DNA of 18,796 bases. Origin: Terfezia claveryi (lineage: Eukaryota; Ascomycota; Pezizomycetes; Pezizales; Pezizaceae). This document shows positions 1-9,200 of this stretch, piece after piece. A program made the position numbers and the translations under genes. How positions within the stretch are numbered: the first letter of the stretch is position 1; each line of letters opens with the position of its first letter. A model generated the notes under the pieces. It was not told the origin of the DNA. It saw only the letters and a list, made by a program, of their open reading frames with translations, and ran no database searches. Location of the stretch: the NCBI GenBank assembly GCA_015179025.1, contig WHUX01000572.1, forward strand, positions 1 to 18,796, in the 5' to 3' direction.

Positions 1-1629
1 AAAATTTCCTCCGTATTTAGACCTTCTCTACTCATCAACTTATGTGCAAGCTTGTCCAAATCCCACGTTCTCACACATTTTTACCCAGTTTGGTACTATC
101 TTTAACTCCTCTTCTTCCTGAGTCTTCTTCTTTGTCTTTTTTGTAGGTTCCTCAGGCTGAGACCGCAGATCTTGTAGTTCTTCAATATCCTGCATAATCT
201 CATCTTCCATTGATAGTTCTTTCTTGGTTGGCTCGGGTTTCTGGACTTCTTTAGGCTTCCAGAACTTCATCTTTTCATAAACATCTTTCTTAAGAAGTCC
301 CTGGCTCATGGTTTCAGACTCGGGTTTGGCTTTCTTGACAATTACAGGTTGGTCGTGCATAATCATCGTTTCACTGCAATCTGCAGCAATCGCCTTTTTT
401 GCAGGAAAATCCAAAGTAATGACACTTGAAGTCAAACTTATTTCCTCCATTTTCGACTCCTTTGTCTTCATGGCCTTTTCAACCCATTCTTTTTACCATT
501 CAGTCACTTGCCCATCTTCATCCTATGTTGGAAATGGTACTCGGGTGTTCATTGAAGTTTCTGAATCCCCCAAGAACAACGTATATCCCTTGAAGTGCAC
601 TTCTCCTCGTTCGATAGCCTTTTTAAGACTTCTGCACTCTTCTCTTCTGTGTTGCCCTCCACACCAGTAGCATTCTCTAGGTCTATTGAAAAGCGAGTTA
701 TTCTGTGGATAGCTTCTATGGCCGTATTGATTTGGGTTGAAAAGCTGCTGAGGCGGTGTCGTACCAGTACCCACCATTTTCTTAAGCTCAGTATTCTGTA
801 TTTTCAAGTCCTTTAGTTGTTGAATGATTTCGTCCATTGGGTCAGGAATCTCTTGTTTTTTCGGGGCTTTTTCCTTTTCCTTCTTTGCATTATTCTCCTT
901 TTTCAAGATCTTCATTGCTGGAGTATCATTATCCTCATCTGCTGGATCTTCGGCTTCTTCTCGAAGTAGCTTTCTTATCTGGGATCCACGACTATCCAAC
1001 CACGCAATTGCCGCTTCCTTAACATCATTCTATCATTCTCTGCATGAGTCCGGTTCACTTAAGAGCATGTCGTTCTTCTTCAGAATTTGATCTCCTGCTT
1101 TAACTGGAAAAGCCATCAAGAATAACCGAATTCTGCTAATCTTTGCCAATCTTTCTTCCTTAACCAGAACCTTGGATTGGTCACTAAATTCCATAATAAA
1201 CGCTCGATAATCCCTCGCACTTGGTTCCGTCTTCTTTTTCAAGTTCGCAATCAGCTTGTGCAAGTACTTCTGAGTATACTTTTGCATTTCTGTGTTACTT
1301 TCCTTGAAATCCTTGAGCATTGCGGTTTAAAAATCCTTCCAATTTGGGGTTTCATATGTTGCGTAGGATTTAAGATACTTCCCAACCACAGGTTCACAGT
1401 AAGAAACTAGTCGAATAATCCTTTCCTCATCCGTCCATCCTGTAGTCAAGTTTTCCCAGTTTTCCACAAATCTCGAGACATTAGTACCGTCGAACAGAGG
1501 TGCCCCAATCTGTTCGGGCAAGGGTAAGAAGGTATAAGGTCCACGGTTTGCCTTTATAGTCTGATTTTTTCCTCCTAATTCTGTGTCTCCTAAACCAGAT
1601 CCCGATCCAGAACCTGAAGCAGATGCCAT
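1..1629 (-). pseudogene. Gag polyprotein of element 1, nonsense-riddled
   Basis: Structural Gag protein that would form the element's RNA-packaging particle. The ATG at 1627-1629 starts a Ser/Gly-rich leader, followed by a capsid-like region (GAPLFDGTNVSRFVENWENL). One reading frame runs to the left edge, broken by TAA 1327-1329, tandem TGA/TAG 1033-1035 and 1030-1032, TAG 523-525, TAA 493-495, TAA 40-42 and TAG 28-30. No frameshift is needed. Near 690 (minus) lies a zinc-knuckle variant, CYWCGGQHRREEC, with three residues rather than four between the second Cys and the His. The last third is Lys/Glu-rich. Most stops can be derived from Gln or Trp codons by C-to-T or G-to-A changes, which suggests transition decay. 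I infer that it is non-functional; a Gypsy-like gag is likely but was not checked by search. Confidence 0.7.
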
Positions 1630-1770
1630 TGTCGTATATCTTTCTGCCGAATTGTGTGATGTATTTCGTGTTGTGTTGTGTGGGTTTCCCCGAAGTTGTT
1701 CCTCGAACAAAAATAAGAAGAACTTGAACCTGAGATCAAATAACAATTGTCGAAATGTTCTTTGATTCTA

Positions 1771-2513
1771 TGATAAGTTCTTGTCTGTCGAAGGTCTTTG
1801 CATATTCGATAGCGTAGAAGCTACTGTTCGAATTGCTGTACCCACGAATGCTGCTGTTGATGATTTTATCCAGGGCGAACTCAGGTCATTATATACCTGA
1901 GCAGACTGAAAACCAATCGTCATCCAAAATATGATATCCCATGGCATACCCTTTAGCGTCCAGGTACACATACTCCATAGTTCATCATAAAAAGTATATC
2001 CGAAGCTAGATAAAAGTAACAGTGATATCCGTATCTCTATTCGTGATATCATATCGCCTTCATTCTGATGCTTTGCCGATTTCATCATACCTTCCACCAT
2101 TTTCCAAATCGTTGTCCGAACTCTCCGGTCAAAGGGACCAAAAATATAGAAGCACTTCTCTCCTAACGGAGGAACATGCACTTTGTGACCGGTTGGTGAG
2201 AGCCACTATAGACAACGAAAATAAGGAGAGTAATAGTAGAAGGTGATTTCGTTCAAATCATATGATACTGTCCTCAACGCATGGCCTAAACACGCACGGA
2301 GAACAATACACATTCTCTGCTGATAAACTGCTAACTGCTGCACTGCTGTACACGTATCTATGTCTGCATGCCTATCTCTATCACCGCAATTTTCCACCTC
2401 TTTTATCTTCAAAAACTCTCACATGTAAACTAATCTGCTGCCTTACTTAGGCCCTTATCACACGCGTTACCCTGTTTCCTCGTGCTATTTAATCGATCAT
2501 TCTTGTAACATCC
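1771..2513 (-). repeat. Possible 5' LTR of element 1
   Basis: On the minus strand this stretch begins TGTTACAAG and ends CTTATCA, about 140 bp upstream of the gag ATG. That is a plausible size (743 bp) and place for a 5' LTR. A TATA-like site lies about 120 bp before its end. No second copy is in the window to confirm it, and no primer binding site starting TGG follows it. An open frame of 137 codons inside it (1768-2181, minus) has no recognisable content. Confidence 0.3.
1879..1900 (-). promoter_or_regulatory. TATA-like site framed by a 7-bp inverted repeat
   Basis: CTCAGGT (1879-1885) and ACCTGAG (1894-1900) are exact inverted copies around an 8-bp core that reads ATATAATG on the minus strand. 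It lies about 250 bp before the gag start and inside the proposed LTR, so it could be the element 1 promoter. This is inference from position and sequence only. Confidence 0.35.
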
Positions 2514-2620
2514 ATTACTGATATCCAACATCATCCCGACACTTCAACAGTTTTAACTTCAGTCGACAAGAACTAATTCTTTCACCTTTCGATAAAAATA
2601 GCAACTCTTATTATCAATCC

Positions 2621-2650
2621 GAGAGTCATACCAAAAACTGTTCGACTCTC
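2621..2650. repeat. 30-bp hairpin repeat, copy 1
   Basis: GAGAGTC and its exact inverse GACTCTC flank a 16-base loop. The copy at 2826-2855 has the same length and differs at two loop bases. Similarity continues a few bases outside both copies. Confidence 0.7.
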
Positions 2651-2825
2651 ATAATCACTTGAAAACTTTTTGCTTGCAGGGTAATCTCAATTGATTTTCG
2701 CTTTTGCCAATGACTTCATTTGCGTTGTTTAGGGTCTTCAGGAGTCTAACAATATAGCCTGATATATCCCCTAAATCAATTCTCTGCTGAACTAAATCAA
2801 AGGTAATCGAGTCGCGTGGTAATCT

Positions 2826-2855
2826 GAGAGTCATACCAAATCCTGTTCGACTCTC
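2826..2855. repeat. 30-bp hairpin repeat, copy 2
   Basis: Second copy of the 2621-2650 unit, 205 bp downstream, with the same 7-bp arms (8 bp if the flanking T/A pair is counted). The arms are intact in both copies and the only differences are in the loop. Confidence 0.7.
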
Positions 2856-2978
2856 AAAATGTCAAAATAAATCAAAAATAAATAAATCTCAATAAAAAAA
2901 ATAACCCAAAGAAAAAATAACTAAATAAAAGATAAATAAAAACCAAAAAAAACCAAAAAAATAACCATTCCCTCCATA

Positions 2979-3803
2979 ATGGAAAGAGACAGAAGATCTG
3001 CTCGCGGAGCAATGGGAGACCCTGGGCGTCCGGCTGCGGTAGTGCCGCTGCCGGCAGCTCTGCCACCTGTGCCACCTGTGCCACCAGGGATGCAGCTCGT
3101 TCCCAACTTGGTTCCCCATGCCAGTATGCCAAGACAGGGCTCCCGTGCAGGGTTAATCGCAGGTGGCGCGCTAGCCCGTCTCACCTGTCGTCGCCCTGTC
3201 CCAGCTGGTGGGGCACCATCTACGGCAGGCCCACCAACATCCATCTGAATCCATATCATAACCCCCAAAAATCATGTGGCAGATGTGAATTGCGGGGGTT
3301 GGTTGTTTCAGCCCAACACCCAGTCACAGATGGTAACAATCTATGCACATACAATGGCAGAGCTTCAGTTGCAGTGCCAGCCGTTCTTGCCATTAGAACT
3401 AGGTGTTGTTCATGAGATAGCCTACTGTTATGTGCTGGACAATACACAGAGGTGGATGCTCCTTCCATTGGGCATGAGTAGTAATTTTTGGCTGGGGGTA
3501 CATATTGTATCTGGGTACTCAGGAGAGATGATGCTAGACGTACAAGTAGAGGTGAAGCCACCGGGACTTGTAGTAGTGCCCGCAGGTGGTAGGACAGCCT
3601 ATGGAGTAGATCATGGGAGGTAGGGTGCAGGCCGTGGAGGGCCTGGCATGGCTCGCGGGCGTCCTGATGCTGTTGTAAGAGGAGGTATGCGTGACAGGGG
3701 AGGAGTGGGTACGGGTGGTGGGATTGGGTTGGGAATGTCCTAGCCTAGGGCTGCACCTGCCTGGTTAGGAATGGTGCAGAGGGAGTCGGACGAGGACGAG
3801 TAA
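2979..3803 (+). pseudogene. Unknown protein with Pro-rich start and RG-rich acidic tail, broken
   Basis: I do not recognise this family. One frame runs from the ATG at 2979 to TAA 3801-3803 (274 codons) and is interrupted by TGA 3246-3248, TAG 3621-3623 and TAG 3741-3743. All three can come from CGA or CAG by a single C-to-T change. Residues about 20-45 are Pro/Val-rich (PPVPPVPPG). The middle (about 95-205) is a globular-looking, hydrophobic and Trp-containing segment without a known motif. After the second stop come Arg-Gly-rich stretches and then an acidic end (ESDEDE). Conservation of frame across the stops argues for a once-real protein. It lies just upstream of the DUF6532-like gene on the same strand; whether the two were functionally linked is unknown. 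An intron explanation for the stops was not apparent. Confidence 0.55.
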
Positions 3804-4222
3804 ATACTAGCGTGCTTCTGGTTGCTATCTGTATCATCGTTGTATATATTATTGTGTGTAGTAGGAATTTTGTCAATTTTTGCAATTAGAAAGAGTATCT
3901 GCACTACATCACAGAATAAGCTCGGACAAAATCAAAGGTGATTATGCAACATGATGAAGAACGGACTAACACAGACACAGAGGGGCCAGTGTCAGCCAGC
4001 CCCAATCCAACGTTATCAGCAATAACCTCAACATTGTCATAGATGCTAGACACAGATGAAGAATGACTAGAACGGACACAGACAGTCCAGTGACTGCCAG
4101 CCCCAATCCAACGTTGTCGACAACGAAACTCAGCATCATCATGTTCAAAAGGTTAAATAAATGGAGGCCACCGCTTTATGTCCAAGATCTATCTCTGCCC
4201 TCCTACTATTATCGACACAGCA
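3804..4222. other. Intergenic region with a diverged direct duplication
   Basis: The first 100 bp (T-rich, with a TGTATATATTATTGTG stretch) look like a fungal 3' untranslated region. A 20-bp segment (GCCAGCCCCAATCCAACGTT) occurs at 3995-4014 and again at 4096-4115, embedded in wider, diverged similarity containing ACAGACACAGA-type sequence. This suggests an old tandem duplication of about 100 bp. I see no gene. Confidence 0.55.
3995..4115 (+). repeat. 20-bp direct repeat pair, 101 bp apart
   Basis: Identical 20-mers at 3995-4014 and 4096-4115 with similar flanks on the 5' side. Confidence 0.65.
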
Positions 4223-5564
4223 ATGGCAACTAAAGGAAAGGGAAAGCAACCGCAACAGAGCAGAAAACGTGCTGCCTCAGGCCATGATTTTCATGGTGCC
4301 CGAACGAATCCCATTTCACACTTGAAAAGGTCCTCACAGTCTGCTACTATCCCGATATCATGTGCTCCAGAGTTAGGTGGAGATGGGTGTATAACTTTAG
4401 TCCTGGAAACCTAGATTTTCGCCAGCAGGGTAAACTTTCCGGAGGCAAGAGTAACTAATATTCCCATCCAGATTCCAAAAATATGGTGGAAGCTAATCTG
4501 CGGAGTTTGGCAACAGATGAGCTCACATGCTGGCCCCTCCGGAACCTCCTCGAAGGCTAGGACGAGTGCTACTGTAAGTAGGCAAGTATCTCCAGCTGTC
4601 CTCCGAACATCCTCTAGTGTAGGGCTACATTCCCAAAAGTGGAATCAAATATAATAAGCTGACAGTATAGAATCTTGTGACTCCGGGAGGCAGCTTCATA
4701 CCCTCAATGATATAAAGGTCTTTTTCGGATGCCAATCTTATTCCAGACAGGGGCCCACAGTCCTCCCTGATAGATTGGCCAGAAAGTGCTCAACAGCAGC
4801 CCCGGTACGATTGCGAGCTGGTTGCAGATGCAGAAGATCTGTTGACGAACATTCACACGAGTGTGGTGAAGAAGAAGAGGCAAGGAATCAAAAGAAACCG
4901 AAGTATTAACCAATTTACAGGGAATCTGCGAGATATGATAGAAGTGGCAGCGAATGAAATGGAGTCTGCAACGCTGTTTAAGGATCCGCTGCCAGACCCT
5001 CAGCATTTACAGGTCATTCTGGAGATGTTGTGGTCTAAGGTTGAAGTTAGGTTTGGGATTGATTATACTAGGGACAGCCAGGTGGATGCCTATGTATGTT
5101 ATGACATGGTATCTGCATGAAGAGTCTAGACACTGATCAGCCAGCTATAGTTACGAAGCATCCAGTTACGTACAAGAGCGCATCTCACCTATAACGCGAA
5201 GAAGACAATAGCCCAACTTTATAGATTTGACCAGAATTGCTCTCCAGCATTCATAAAGAAATATATCAAGTGGTTACTGGGAAAGGACCGATTCACATGT
5301 GCATAAGAGAGACGAGAGGTACGTTTAGAGTCTGTGAAACCCGACATGAGACACAGAATGTCTGATCAATGTCAGAACTATAGGTTCCGTTTTCGAGCCT
5401 AAGGGGCAATAGTTTTCATTCACCAGGAGTTCTTCAGCAGCCCCAAGAAATTAGAGAACCTGAATAAAGACTTCATCACAAAGATCAGTGGTCAATTTAT
5501 TTGTCTGATCTTCACAGTCCTATACCATACCCTGCAGTGCTATAAAACTGGGGAATATGTAGTG
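4223..5564 (+). pseudogene. DUF6532-like gene, intron-containing, nonsense-broken and 3'-truncated
   Basis: The function of DUF6532 proteins is unknown to me; the family is common in basidiomycetes. Exon 1 starts at ATG 4223 with a Lys/Gln/Arg-rich head (MATKGKGKQPQQSRKRAASG). A GTAAGT donor at 4574, a CTGAC branch-like site and an AG at 4670 define a likely 97-bp phase-0 intron. Removing it puts exon 1 in the same frame as exon 2, which stays in one frame to 5564. Stops lie at TAG 4412, TAA 4713, TGA 5118, TAG 5127, TAG 5148, TAA 5304 and TAA 5400, nearly all derivable from CAG, CAA or CGA by C-to-T. The C-terminal part (FIHQEFFSSPKKL, then TVLYHTLQCYKTGEY) resembles the end of DUF6532 domains from memory of the family. 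The gene then stops abruptly at the LTR of element 2, so its last residues are displaced. Family assignment is moderate; the pseudogene status is clear. Confidence 0.55.
4574..4670 (+). other. Likely spliceosomal intron in the DUF6532-like pseudogene
   Basis: GTAAGT donor, a CTGAC branch-point-like motif at about 4659-4663 and an AG acceptor at 4669-4670 (or 4664-4665). Size and motifs fit fungal introns. Splicing to 4670 brings the two open frames into register. Confidence 0.5.
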
Positions 5565-5596
5565 TGTAAAGTATTGTATGGGGGACTGGACAATTA

Positions 5597-5626
5597 GATT
5601 AGATTAGATAAGGATTCAATCTAATC
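5597..5626. repeat. 9-bp inverted repeat in LTR end shared by both copies
   Basis: GATTAGATT (5597-5605) and AATCTAATC (5618-5626) with a 12-base spacer. The same arms are present in the right LTR copy near 14529-14558. This could form a hairpin near the 3' end of U5. Confidence 0.6.
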
Positions 5627-5932
5627 AGATAATCTCAGGCTAGTAATGTATACTACAAAGTAGATTACTAATAGTGTATTGTTTATCCTCACTATTAAAG
5701 TTATTACCAGTAGCATAAGATTACTGTAATAGGTAAAGTAGTATAGGAGTGCCAAAGGCACTTAGAAATTAACCAGTGGAACTTCTATATTGATTGTACT
5801 CTAACTATATTCTGAGTTCTAACTATCTGTCCAACTGAAGGGAAATTCAGGGGACTATATGTGTTTCCAACGGGGCACTGCTGGGGCAGTGCTGAGGCAG
5901 TGCACCATCATCTGACCCTTACATGTGATAAA

Positions 5933-5980
5933 GATCAGCATCATCTGATCCTCTAGATAGTACTTCCAAATACTATCTAG
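5933..5980. repeat. Two adjacent inverted repeats in U3 of element 2
   Basis: GATCAG/CTGATC at 5933-5938 and 5945-5950 is followed at once by CTAGATAGTA/TACTATCTAG at 5953-5962 and 5971-5980. All arms are exact. The dense packing suggests binding sites or hairpins in the promoter-side part of the LTR; function is inferred only from place. Confidence 0.65.
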
Positions 5981-6020
5981 TACAAAATAGGTTAAGTCTT
6001 AACTTTAACTTATACATGTG

Positions 6021-6070
6021 AAAGCATGTGAAAGCATGTGAAAGCATGTGAAAGCATGTGAAAGCATGTG
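6021..6070. repeat. Tandem decamer (AAAGCATGTG) x5 in the U3 of element 2
   Basis: Five perfect head-to-tail copies of a 10-bp unit, plus a partial unit upstream (6015-6020). It lies about 130-180 bp inside the minus-strand start of the LTR, where U3 enhancer repeats are often found in retroelements. It contains no CpG. Confidence 0.8.
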
Positions 6071-6202
6071 AAATATTAGCAAGGCAGACAGCACACAGAA
6101 TGTTGTGTGTTTTGAGATGCTTGCTGAGTAAGAAAATACATAAGAAATACATTTGTGAGGGAAAGGGTTAGTCATGGGGTATGAGTAAGCCACTTCCTTA
6201 CA

Positions 6203-6213
6203 TGCCTTCCTGT
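6203..6213 (-). promoter_or_regulatory. Candidate polypurine tract of element 2
   Basis: The minus strand reads ACAGGAAGGCA directly before the TGTAAGG start of the 3' LTR. This is where plus-strand DNA synthesis would be primed. It is short and not all-purine, so the call rests mostly on position. Confidence 0.45.
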
Positions 6214-6265
6214 TTAGATAAAAACTCCATCCTAAGAAATAAACAGGGGAGATGGGTTATGTACA

Positions 6266-9200
6266 TTAGTAGTTAACATTCAACTCATAATACCTATTGT
6301 TCCTGTCCATATAGGTACTACTTCCTTCAGCTCCAGTATCATACCTGACATTATCATACCCTTCCTTGAAGTCCCTATCAAAACTTGTTTGAGTAAAGAA
6401 ATGTTTAAGCATTAATTGGGGTATGTCCATCTCTTTTCCTTTGCCTTTGTCAATCTTGACTGCATTAGATGAAACAGGGGTGGCAAGGACTTTCTTTCTT
6501 TCATTATCAATCATTTCCAAGGTTTCTTTCCTTGTCTTATTTTTGCCAAGCTTATTCTCACCAACCTTTCTCTTTTTGTAAGTTGCTTGCTTATTACCAG
6601 TCAACCAGAATTGTTTTTTCAATAACTCATCAACACCATCAGCATATACTCACTCATCAAATTTATGAGGCCATCCCTTCCATTTCACCTTGTACTGCAG
6701 CTTCCCTATTCTAGGTTGTAACCTAAATTCCAAAACTCTTTCTACCTCATACCTGTCTTCCTTAACTGGTCCTGGTTGTTCCAGGGTTCTGGAGGGGAAC
6801 AGTTGTATTGGATTAGGGAAGAAGGGCTTGAGAAGTGAGGTGTGGAAGGAATTGTTGATATTATTGAGGTCAGGGAAGTCAGTGAAGTCAAGTTTAGCAT
6901 TTTGACTCCATGGTGAATATTTGGTAATGGTGAAGGGGTCTATCTATTTTGGGGATAGTTTGGAGGAGTGGTATCTTGCTGGGAGGTTCTTTGTTGACAG
7001 CATCACTTGATCATTGACTTGGTAATCAGGGGAGGCTCTTCTGTGTTTGTTGGCTTGCTGAATTTGGTCCTTTTTTGCTTTGGTAAGGTTTTCAGCAACC
7101 TGGTAGAATCTGGTTGTAGGGTTTGAATAGGTAGGAATTGGGTGAGGTAGGATAGGTGGTGACAAATTAGGCTGGTATCCTAGCTTGGTAAAAAAGGGAG
7201 AAAGTCCTCTTGTAGTACTAACTCTTGCATTCACCTCTGTTTGAACAGAAGGTGTAGCTTGTACCCAATTCATCCCTTGTTCCAGCTTCTTGGCTGCAAA
7301 CATAGGAATAATTGTCCTATTCTTTCTTTCACTTATCCCATCAGTCTGGGGGTGATATGTGGAAGATGCTTTATGCATAATTCCATTTTTTTGCATCCAA
7401 TCTTGAAAAACAGTGGACATAAACAAAGGGTCTTAGTCAGAAACAATTTCATAAGGGAACCCCACATTAGGCTTAATGAATCTTTCAAAGATATCAATAA
7501 CCCCTAATGTATCAACATTGTCTGCAACAGGTAACAAGAATGTGAAATCAGAATGCCTGTCAGTCATGACTAATAACTTATGAAATAACAACATGTGAGG
7601 CTTGTCATCTTTAGGAGTTCTGTAACCAAGAGTAAATTCAGTACATGAAATTATAACAGGTTCCATACTAAGAAAATCCATAGCCATACTACCCCATGGC
7701 CTAACAGGTACATTCAGAGGAGTAAGGAATCCAGGGGTCTCTGTGTGGATCCTTTGGTGATTTGGCAGGTTTCACAACTCCTCACAAATTGTTCAACTTG
7801 CTTATAAAAATCCTGAAAGATATACTTGTTGGTAAGCTCTTCTGTTGTTTTTGCAAGGCCTCCATGTCCAGTGGTGACATGTGCTTGTTGGATAAGGGCT
7901 TCAGAGGCAGGGTTACCTTTAACTTGTAGTCCCTTGGGGATAACCATCCTCCAAGCAAAACCCTTCAAGAGGTACATAAACCCATCCTGTACCTTTACTG
8001 TAGGTACTTGCTCTCCTCTCTTGACTCTTAAGTACAGTGGTCCAAACACTGTATCTTTTTCCAACTCTTCTCTGTAATGCCATTCCAACTCATGATCTCC
8101 TATCCACTCAGCAATTACCAAGTCTGGTTCCATGCTCTTCTCATCTTCATCCTGAACTCCTAGTGTCTTTTTCAGGTAGTCACTGTTGTGGAAGGGCTTA
8201 TTGAGGGCCTTCAAATTGTTTTTCCTAGTATCACAGGAGCTGACAAAGTTTTTGTTCAGGTTATGGTAGCCAAGACAATACTTGCATCTTGGTACCTCTT
8301 TTCCTCCTGTGGTAGTGACCTTTGGGAGGTTTGGGCATAGGTGGGACCAGTGACCATCTTGGTTGCATATGGTGCATTTTTTGATGGTTTCTGCTGGGAG
8401 TGGATATTGCAGTGGGAAGAGCTTGTTATCAAGGGGGCATTTGTTGCTGAGGTGAGTTGTTTCCATACAATTAGTGCATTTGGGAGGAGGAAACTTAGTC
8501 CTTTTGAAGCAATCCTCCTTGAAGTGTCCTATTGCCTAACAATTGTCACAGAGGTTAATCCTAGGCTCTGTATTGTTGCATTGGGAAGTTTTGTGGCCCA
8601 CTTTACCACATTGGGAACAGAAGTCATTGGGTTGAGTTCTGTTGGAGGAAGATGGGAGGATTGGATCCTCAGGGAAGATGTCAGGAAGGGTGCTGACAAA
8701 GGATGCAGGTGAGGCTCCTGGGGGAGGAGGAGGCTGGAAGTGCACCTTCTTGTTGTCTACCTCATTCTTGCACTTAGGAGAAGCAGCCCTTCTTTTCAAG
8801 GTACCTTCAAGAGTAGGATTCCACTCTTGAAGGTTTCCCACAACCACAGAACCCCTGTCAGTCCTTCTCAAGGACTGTTCCATCTGTTCTGTAGTCATGG
8901 GTTCCCTGGCTCTTTCCCATTCCTCAGGTTCATCTGAGTCAGAAGACTCATCCATAAGTGTCCATTCCTGTGAGTCCTCTGCCTCAGGGGCAGCAAGAGT
9001 AGAGGGAGAGGAGGTACTAGGCTCTTTGTTAATAACTACTTGAAACTTGGATTTTCTTGTAACTGACCTTCCTCTCTCTTCCTCCTCTTGTTGTTGCTGT
9101 TAGGCCTGGGCCCTGGTAGTGGTGGCAGCAGTTTGGACTGCTGCTAGCTCCTGCTGGAGCCTTCTGAGCCTGAAGTTTCTTTGTGGTGTGTTAGATTCAT

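Larger units (their letters stand above)
1..2513 (-). mobile_element. Element 1: Ty3/Gypsy-like LTR retrotransposon, 5' part (partial)
   Basis: The minus strand holds, in order, a possible 5' LTR (about 2513 to 1771), a short leader (1770-1630) and a decayed gag-like frame (1629 to the left edge). Pol and the 3' LTR would lie left of base 1. Only one LTR copy is in the window, so the outer boundary is a guess based on a TGTTACA start and a TATCA end. The gag type (capsid-like part, CCHC-like knuckle, then acidic and lysine-rich linker) fits Gypsy-like fungal elements. CpG is present at ordinary levels, unlike element 2, so the two belong to different lineages or have different histories. Confidence 0.6.
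2514..2978. other. Gene-free spacer with hairpin repeats and an A-rich tract
   Basis: I see no coding sequence here. The right part (about 2857-2966) is a run of A-rich, T-interrupted low-complexity sequence just ahead of the ATG at 2979. Two related 30-bp hairpin repeats lie in the left and middle parts and are listed separately. Confidence 0.6.
5565..6202 (-). repeat. 3' LTR of element 2 (complete copy)
   Basis: Begins TGTAAAG at 5565 and ends CCTTACA at 6202, near-perfect inverted ends. Bases 5565-5856 match 14497-14788 with four transitions. Beyond 5856 the other copy is missing because element 3 starts there, so the rest (5857-6202) is assigned to the LTR from the matching end sequence and the purine-rich tract next to it on the minus strand. 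On the minus strand U3 starts at 6202 and carries decamer repeats and several inverted repeats; the part shared with the other copy is the R/U5 end. Confidence 0.7.

Noticed and set aside
1768..2181. Minus-strand ORF of 137 codons upstream of element 1 gag
   Set aside because: No domain or motif; it lies inside the proposed LTR.
2640..2650. GTTCGACTC in the hairpin repeats as a tRNA or SINE B box
   Set aside because: It fits the B-box consensus, but I find no A box at proper distance and no tRNA fold.
3966..4148. Minus-strand 60-codon ORF over the direct repeats
   Set aside because: Repetitive, Leu/Val-rich translation that merely reflects the duplicated DNA.
5565..5856. Taking the LTR of element 2 as only 292 bp, ending in ACT
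   Set aside because: No terminal TG/CA symmetry, no purine tract next to it and no target duplication. The left copy continues to a CCTTACA end at 6202 that mirrors TGTAAAG, and the right copy is cut by element 3.
6021..6070. Decamer array as a CRISPR-like repeat
   Set aside because: Units are head-to-tail without spacers and lie in an LTR of a eukaryotic element.
7731..7740. Programmed -1 frameshift inside element 2 pol
   Set aside because: There is a C run but no canonical slippery heptamer, and the site is in the middle of integrase, where recoding makes no sense; base loss is simpler.
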